From NCBI GenBank assembly GCA_003449595.1, contig DMHB01000159.1, positions 1 to 11,384 of the forward strand: 11,384 nucleotides of DNA, given 5' to 3'. Below, piece after piece: positions 7,019 to 11,384 of this stretch. Below the pieces are notes generated by a model. The model searched no databases, was not told the DNA's origin, and worked only from the letters and a program-made list of their open reading frames with translations. The translations under genes and the position numbers were made by a program. This stretch comes from Microscillaceae bacterium (GTDB lineage: Bacteria > Bacteroidota > Bacteroidia > Cytophagales > Microscillaceae). Within the stretch, counting starts at the first letter, position 1, and each line of letters starts with the position of its first letter.

Positions 7019-8362
7019 CTATCCGCGCCAAGCTTCTGCGGCTTTGGTACTGATGCGATAGTAGCGCATACTGGCCCAAAAGAACAAAGAAGCCGGAATA
7101 AGCACGATAAAGGCAGTGGTAAGCAGTGAATACCCAATCATTTTGTCGTCGGCATATACCATTTGCGTGATACTGGCCACAATGGTTGGCCCAAAGCCCA
7201 ATCCGAAAAAGTTAACCAAAAACAAGAAGATAGCCGAAGACAAACCCCGCATAGGCGGCGGCACTACTTCTTGCATCACAGCGGTGCCGGTGCCTAATCC
7301 AAAACTGGAGGTAAAGTTGACCAAAGGAGCCATAATCCAAACCCAAGTAATAGAAGGTAAGAATGGCAACGGAATACAACAGATCAGCAGACTGACAGAC
7401 GACATCAGCATCACAATTTGGCGGCTATTGGCATAGCCTTTGGTGGCCAAATAATCGGCCAACCGCCCTCCTACTACAATGCCTGAGGTGGCAAATAAAC
7501 TCTGGATAATCCCCAACGTAATGCCCACTTCGGCCTTGCTGATTCCATAATTCCGAATGATATACGTTGGCAGCCAAAAACTTAGCCCATAGGTGCAGAT
7601 GGTGAAAAAAGCGAATCCAAAATTATGAAAAAAGAAAATACCTAAGTTTTGCTTGATGTAAGCCCAAACCATTGTTAAAGGAATGGCTTTCTGCATCGGG
7701 TTACCTTGGGCATCTTTCATCACTTGGCGCAACGGTTCGCGGATGGTGAAAGTAAGCAGCACCACCAACAAGCCCGGCAGCCCAACCAAGAAGAAAATCA
7801 ATTGCCAAGAAAAAACCTCTCCTATCACCGGAAATTCCCACACCCTTTTATAAGAAGCCATTTGAGCGGCAAAACCCCCAATCAGCAAAGCCAAGCCTCC
7901 ACCCAAGTACAGCCCCATAGAATAAATGCTCAAGGCGGTGGCCAATTTGCGCTTCGGAAAGTAGTCGGTAATCATCGAATAAGCCGCCGGCGACAAGGCC
8001 GCTTCGCCAATTCCTACGCCTACGCGGGCTAAGAAAAATTGCCAATAATTTTTGGCCAACCCACAGGCAGCAGTCATCAAACTCCAAACAAAAATTCCCC
8101 AAGCAATGATATTGCGCCTGTTTTTATAGTCTGACAAGCGCCCAATAGGAAGCCCCAGCAAGGTATAAAAAATGGCAAAGCTAAAACCCATCAGCAAACT
8201 GACTTGTACTTCGCTGATTTGCAAATCTTTGCGAATATCGTCGGCCAACAGCGCCACAATTTGTCGGTCGATAAAAGAAGATACATACGCAATGGTAAGA
8301 ATAGCCACTACATACCAAGCATAAGCCGGGCGGGCATAATTAGGGTTTTCAGAATCTTGCAT
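7019..8362 (-). CDS. MFS transporter, spinster-like
   Basis: A 447-residue inner-membrane permease with about 12 hydrophobic segments. TM1 carries the FIDRQ pattern (Asp32, Arg33) of spinster-type MFS proteins. The loop after TM2 has MFS motif A, GRLSDYKNRR (74-83), and TM4 has ARVGVGIGEAALSPA (112-126). The second half repeats a motif-A-like GGRLADYLATKG (298-309), as expected for the two-fold MFS architecture. Substrate is not predictable; bacterial relatives move small organic solutes or metabolites. The ATG at 8362 gives a short hydrophilic N-terminus before TM1. It converges on the ABC ATPase with only 9 bp between stop codons and is divergent from the amino-acid permease, with a 107-bp shared upstream region. 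Confidence 0.9.
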   Translation of the reverse strand: MQDSENPNYARPAYAWYVVAILTIAYVSSFIDRQIVALLADDIRKDLQISEVQVSLLMGFSFAIFYTLLGLPIGRLSDYKNRRNIIAWGIFVWSLMTAACGLAKNYWQFFLARVGVGIGEAALSPAAYSMITDYFPKRKLATALSIYSMGLYLGGGLALLIGGFAAQMASYKRVWEFPVIGEVFSWQLIFFLVGLPGLLVVLLTFTIREPLRQVMKDAQGNPMQKAIPLTMVWAYIKQNLGIFFFHNFGFAFFTICTYGLSFWLPTYIIRNYGISKAEVGITLGIIQSLFATSGIVVGGRLADYLATKGYANSRQIVMLMSSVSLLICCIPLPFLPSITWVWIMAPLVNFTSSFGLGTGTAVMQEVVPPPMRGLSSAIFLFLVNFFGLGFGPTIVASITQMVYADDKMIGYSLLTTAFIVLIPASLFFWASMRYYRISTKAAEAWRG

Positions 8363-8411
8363 TCAAAATAAGGATTAGTTTTTTCATAAAATCAGCCTAA
8401 ATTTACTTTTT

Positions 8412-8444
8412 TTTGTCATAAGTTGCCATTGGTTTGTATTTATT
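8412..8444 (+). promoter_or_regulatory. Weak promoter candidate for the amino-acid permease
   Basis: TTTG at 8412-8415 is followed after 21 bp by TATTTATT (8437-8444). The -33 box and spacing fit the Bacteroidota pattern, but the -7 box matches only partly. It lies 25 bp before the TTG start, in the region shared with the divergent MFS gene. Confidence 0.25.
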
Positions 8445-8469
8445 CACGCTTCTTAAATTTTAAATAGCC

Positions 8470-10209
8470 TTGCGTCATCTGTTTAGAAAGAAAAAACTTG
8501 AACATATTTTAGCCGAAATACGCCAAAGCGAAGCCGAAGGACACGCTTTGCGCAAAAATTTGCACCTGCGCGACTTGATTTCTTTTGGTATTGCAGCCAT
8601 CGTGGGAGCCGGTATTTTTAGCACCATTGGCACGGCCTCTTACAATGGAGGGCCGGCGGTGATTTTCTTGTTTGTATTTACTGCTTTTGCTTGCCTTTTC
8701 TCAGCGCTTTGCTATGCCGAATTTGCCTCCACCATTCCTATCAGCGGCAGCGCTTACTCGTATGCCTACGTTACATTCGGCGAATTGATTGCTTGGATTT
8801 TGGGGTGGTCATTGGTGATGGAATATGCCATTGGCAATATAGCCGTAGCCATTTCTTGGTCCGATTACCTTACGGGAATGCTCACCGGCTTGGGGGTTGA
8901 GTTTCCGCTTTACTTAACAATGGACTACCTTACGGCCATGCGCAGCGAGGCACAAGTGGCTGCCTTGATGGCAAAGGGGCAGAGTTATTCGGATATGCCC
9001 GAAGCCCTGCAACAAGCCTACCAAGCTTGGCAAACAGCACCTACTCTGGGTGGTAATTTGCGGGTAATACTTGATTTGCCGGCCTTGTTTATTACCGTCA
9101 TCGTTACAGCACTGATTTATGTGGGCATCAAAGAATCGAAGCAAGCCAGCAATGCGATGGTAGTGCTCAAGCTGCTGGTGGTTTTGTTGGTCATCTCGGT
9201 TGGGTTTTTCTATGTCAACCCCAGCAATTGGTCGCCTTTTGCCCCCAACGGAGTATCCGGGGTTTTGAAAGGTGTATCGGCAGTTTTCTTCGCTTATATT
9301 GGTTTCGATGCCATTTCTACTACCGCCGAAGAGTGTCGTAACCCACAAAAAGACCTCCCCCGCGCTATGATTGGTGCGTTAATCATTTGTACTATTTTGT
9401 ATATCCTCATTACCTTGGTACTTACCGGAATGGTCAATTATAAAGAGTTGAAAGTAGGCGATCCGTTGGCCTTTGTTTTCAAGAAAAATGGCAACGATAT
9501 GATGGAAGGCATTATTTCAGTCAGCGCAGTCATTGCCATTACCGGGGTGTTCTTGGTTTTCCAATTAGGCCAGCCCCGCATTTTGATGACTATGAGCCGC
9601 GACGGACTGCTGCCCAAGGCTTTTTCGAAAATCCACCCTCGTTTTCAAACCCCCTACATAGCCACCATCGCAACCGGGTTTCTGGTGGCTATTCCGGCTT
9701 TATTTATGAACCTCACCGAAGTAACCGACTTGACCAGCATCGGCACCCTGTTTGCGTTTATGTTGGTGTCGGCAGGGGTTTTGTTGATGGAAGAAAGCGC
9801 CAACCAACAAGTAGCAGGCAGGTTTCGCGTCCCTTATGTCAATAGCCAATGGATTGTACCGGCGCTGATGGTAGCAGTTGTAGTAGCAGTCTATGTTTTT
9901 AATGCCGAGGGAATTACACACTTTTTTAGCTTGGGCAGCGGGAAAGAGACCCTCTTGGAAGCCCTTTACCATCGTTTCCCTATGATGGTGTTTATGCTGG
10001 TTTGTGTCTGGATGTCGTATGCATGTTTCCGACATAAACTTTCTCTTATCCCCGTTTTAGGGGTATTGACCAATTTATATTTAATCACAGAATTAGGCAC
10101 GCACAACTGGATTGGCTTTGCTGTATGGATGAGCCTTGGCTTGGTGATTTATTTTAGCTATGGCGTAAAACACAGCAAATTAGCTTCTCGCAAACAAGCA
10201 AAATCTTAA
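8470..10209 (+). CDS. APC-superfamily amino-acid permease (cationic amino acid transporter type)
   Basis: A 579-residue inner-membrane permease with about 12-14 hydrophobic segments. TM1 holds the unwound substrate-binding motif GAGIFSTIG (46-54), followed by YNGGPAVI (58-65) and YAEFASTIPISGSAYSYAY (82-100), typical of the CAT family of the APC superfamily. The conserved loop FAYIGFDAISTTAEECRNPQ (274-293) is also present. A soluble stretch of about 50 residues, 151-200, separates TM segments and is rich in Ala, Gln and Met. Likely substrate is an amino acid, probably in symport, but which one cannot be said. The start is a TTG at 8470: an in-frame stop lies at 8461 and the first in-frame ATG is codon 117, far inside the fold, while the N-terminus from TTG (charged helix, then LRDLISFGIAAI) matches the family. 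Confidence 0.9.
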   Translation: MRHLFRKKKLEHILAEIRQSEAEGHALRKNLHLRDLISFGIAAIVGAGIFSTIGTASYNGGPAVIFLFVFTAFACLFSALCYAEFASTIPISGSAYSYAYVTFGELIAWILGWSLVMEYAIGNIAVAISWSDYLTGMLTGLGVEFPLYLTMDYLTAMRSEAQVAALMAKGQSYSDMPEALQQAYQAWQTAPTLGGNLRVILDLPALFITVIVTALIYVGIKESKQASNAMVVLKLLVVLLVISVGFFYVNPSNWSPFAPNGVSGVLKGVSAVFFAYIGFDAISTTAEECRNPQKDLPRAMIGALIICTILYILITLVLTGMVNYKELKVGDPLAFVFKKNGNDMMEGIISVSAVIAITGVFLVFQLGQPRILMTMSRDGLLPKAFSKIHPRFQTPYIATIATGFLVAIPALFMNLTEVTDLTSIGTLFAFMLVSAGVLLMEESANQQVAGRFRVPYVNSQWIVPALMVAVVVAVYVFNAEGITHFFSLGSGKETLLEALYHRFPMMVFMLVCVWMSYACFRHKLSLIPVLGVLTNLYLITELGTHNWIGFAVWMSLGLVIYFSYGVKHSKLASRKQAKS

Positions 10210-10272
10210 TTTTTTTTCACCTAATTCGGTTTTTATCTCATAGATCTGTAAAAAATGAACGCTTTTTGCACA

Positions 10273-10280
10273 TAAGTTTG
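10273..10280 (+). promoter_or_regulatory. Possible -7 element for the nuclease-like gene
   Basis: TAAGTTTG matches TAnnTTTG exactly and ends 17 bp before the ATG at 10298, implying a very short leader. No TTTG-like -33 box is found at 19-21 bp upstream, so support is limited. The gap 10210-10297 has T-rich runs after the permease stop but no clear hairpin. Confidence 0.3.
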
Positions 10281-10297
10281 TAAAAAACAAACAATCT

Positions 10298-10804
10298 ATG
10301 GATTCTACAGTCATCTGGATATTGGTTGGAGTAGTCGTGTTTTTATTTCTGATGCGCACAAGCTTTGGCAAAGGTGTTTTGGAGCAAGCTTATGTCTTGG
10401 ATGTGCTCGACGGAGATACACTTTTGGTGGCCAACCAGCAACATAAAGAAGGTGTAAAAGTGCAATTGATTGGCATCGATGTACCCGAAGAGGGAGAAAA
10501 CTATTCCAATAGGTTAGAACAATTAGGACGGCACGCCACCCACTACTTGCGAGGCATTTTGCACCATCGCACCAAAATATGGTTAGAATACGACCGTGAT
10601 AAGTGGGACTCTTACCATCGACTGCAAGCGTATGTCTATTTACCCTCTTCCAAACGAAGTATCAACGCCGAGCTTATCCGCAAAGGATATGCCTTTGCCC
10701 GCACCAAAATACCCAATACGCGATACAAAGACCAATTCAAGCAGTTGGAAGAAAAAGCTCGCCGCCGAAGAATCGGCATTTGGAAATATCACGGGATGGA
10801 ATAA
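10298..10804 (+). CDS. Membrane-anchored staphylococcal nuclease-like (SNc) protein
   Basis: A 168-residue protein with one N-terminal hydrophobic helix (about 4-19) followed by an SNc (thermonuclease-like OB-fold) domain at about 30-165. SNc enzymes are Ca2+-dependent, sugar-nonspecific nucleases. The DGDT motif is present (Asp38, Asp40, Thr41), as are IDVPE (Asp61, Glu64, equivalents of Asp40 and Glu43 of staphylococcal nuclease) and HRLQAYVY with Arg108 (equivalent of Arg87). The other active-site arginine, Arg35, is replaced by Gln56 (codon CAA at 10463-10465) in VQLIGID. The family motif NAELIRKGYA is at 123-132. The helix has few flanking charges and no obvious cleavage site, so an anchored domain facing the periplasm is the likely layout. 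It could be a full or attenuated nuclease, or a nucleic-acid-binding relative. It lies 88 bp after the permease and probably has its own promoter. Confidence 0.88.
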   Translation: MDSTVIWILVGVVVFLFLMRTSFGKGVLEQAYVLDVLDGDTLLVANQQHKEGVKVQLIGIDVPEEGENYSNRLEQLGRHATHYLRGILHHRTKIWLEYDRDKWDSYHRLQAYVYLPSSKRSINAELIRKGYAFARTKIPNTRYKDQFKQLEEKARRRRIGIWKYHGME

Positions 10805-10820
10805 ACAGGCTTTCCTATCA

Positions 10821-10837
10821 GCTGGCTTTACGCCAGC
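10821..10837. terminator. Small hairpin at a convergent gene junction
   Basis: GCTGGC (10821-10826), loop TTTAC, then GCCAGC (10832-10837) form a perfect 6-bp GC-rich stem between the nuclease-like gene and the convergent dehydrogenase gene. The dehydrogenase stop codon sits in the loop. No T-run follows on either strand, so efficient intrinsic termination is doubtful. Confidence 0.3.
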
Positions 10838-11384
10838 GGTTCAAGCCCCAACCGCTGCGCCAGCGACTGCAAATCTTGCACCACCGCCGGTAGCAAAGGA
10901 ATGCCTTTTATTTTTCTTTCTGCCTCAAACTCCCTTTCCGGATCGCCGGGAATTAAAACCTGCTGACCTTCAACGGCCTTGGTTTGCCGAAAGGCATTGA
11001 TCCAAACATCCATCTTCTGTTTAAAAACTTCGGCAGGTTGAAACGCATCGATGCGCCACGCGCCAAAAAAATGCCCTGTTCCTTGACCCACCGGGGGCTG
11101 CCTTTCGAAGGTAGCGCCTGCTGTGGCAAACGGAGGCACCCAAGGGCCAAAATTTGCCCCTGAAAGCACTCCCGAAAAAATATCAACGATGGCTCCTAAA
11201 GCATACCCTTTATGGCTGCTATGTTCGCGGTCGCTTCCCAAAGGCACTAAAGCGCCATCGCCTTTAGGTTCGTGCGGATTGGTAGAAGGCTGCCCTCCGG
11301 CATCTTGTACCCAACCCAAGGGAGATGGCTCGTTCTTACGTTGTAACATTTGCAACTTGCCATATGGCAAGTTGCAAATGTTAC
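10828..11384 (-). CDS. Malate/L-lactate dehydrogenase, type-2 (Ldh2/YlbC family), C-terminal part
   Basis: The C-terminal 180 or so residues of an NAD(P)-dependent oxidoreductase of the malate/L-lactate dehydrogenase (Ldh_2) family, which usually has 330-360 residues. The N-terminal half lies beyond the window. Counting from codon 11370, the family landmarks are YGKLQM (3-8), GWVQDAGGQPSTNP (19-32), HKGYALGAIVDIFSGVLSGA (53-72), a FFGAWRIDAFQP segment (101-112) and IPGDPERE (140-147), followed by the usual GIPLLPAVVQDL tail. Substrate is a 2-hydroxy acid; malate, lactate, ureidoglycolate or sulfolactate cannot be told apart here. No start codon should be assigned; the TTG at 11370 is an internal codon. 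Bases 11364-11384 mirror 11343-11363, so the last seven codons at the edge may be artefactual. Its stop lies 23 bp from the stop of the convergent nuclease-like gene. Confidence 0.85.
   Translation of the reverse strand, partial: NICNLPYGKLQMLQRKNEPSPLGWVQDAGGQPSTNPHEPKGDGALVPLGSDREHSSHKGYALGAIVDIFSGVLSGANFGPWVPPFATAGATFERQPPVGQGTGHFFGAWRIDAFQPAEVFKQKMDVWINAFRQTKAVEGQQVLIPGDPEREFEAERKIKGIPLLPAVVQDLQSLAQRLGLEPLA
11343..11384. repeat. Perfect 42-bp palindrome at the window edge
   Basis: Bases 11343-11363 and 11364-11384 are exact reverse complements with no loop; the centre is CATATG. The arm starts GTAACATTTGC. It lies inside a protein-coding gene and terminates exactly at the last base, which suggests an assembly or library fold-back rather than a biological element. 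Confidence 0.9.

Noticed and set aside
10210..10297. T-rich intergenic stretch after the permease considered as a terminator or riboswitch.
   Set aside because: T-runs are present but no GC-rich stem precedes them, and the gap is too short and unstructured for a known riboswitch.
10596..11000. Plus-strand frames overlapping the nuclease-like gene and the dehydrogenase end.
   Set aside because: Both strands here are already explained by genes with recognised family motifs; these frames are proline-rich chance readings.

Overview
The window looks like a piece of a Bacteroidota chromosome, most likely a Cytophagales-type bacterium. This is inferred from several signs: two DUF4836-like lipoproteins (a family known to me from Bacteroidota), start codons without clear Shine-Dalgarno sequences, -7 elements of the TAnnTTTG type, and a secreted protein with a carboxypeptidase-regulatory-like fold. 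No rRNA, tRNA, CRISPR array, insertion sequence or phage gene is visible. Most genes are housekeeping or accessory metabolism and transport.

Layout, left to right. (1) 28-549 (+): a stand-alone H-NOX haem sensor with the complete haem-binding signature. (2) 733-1464 (-): a secreted or membrane-anchored protein of unknown function, convergent with the H-NOX gene. (3) 1465-1768: a 304-bp divergent intergenic region. (4) 1769-7009 (+): a probable operon of proline dehydrogenase, two tandem paralogous DUF4836-like lipoproteins, and an unusual ABC-type ATPase whose ATG directly follows the stop codon of the second lipoprotein. (5) 7019-8362 (-): a spinster-like MFS permease, convergent with the ATPase and only 9 bp away. 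(6) 8470-10209 (+): an APC-superfamily cationic amino-acid-type permease that probably starts at TTG. (7) 10298-10804 (+): a membrane-anchored staphylococcal-nuclease-like protein with one catalytic arginine replaced. (8) 10828 to the right edge (-): the C-terminal part of a type-2 malate/L-lactate dehydrogenase, running off the window.

How the genes fit together. Proline oxidation (PRODH) and the amino-acid permease fit an organism that uses amino acids, but they are not in one operon. The most distinctive unit is the lipoprotein-lipoprotein-ATPase cluster. Two envelope proteins are translationally linked to an ABC ATPase with a degenerate H-loop and Walker A, and no membrane permease is encoded beside it. 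This is the best candidate here for an undescribed envelope system, though the evidence is gene context and motifs only. The last 42 bp form a perfect palindrome that ends exactly at the window edge, which is more likely a contig-end fold-back artefact than biology.
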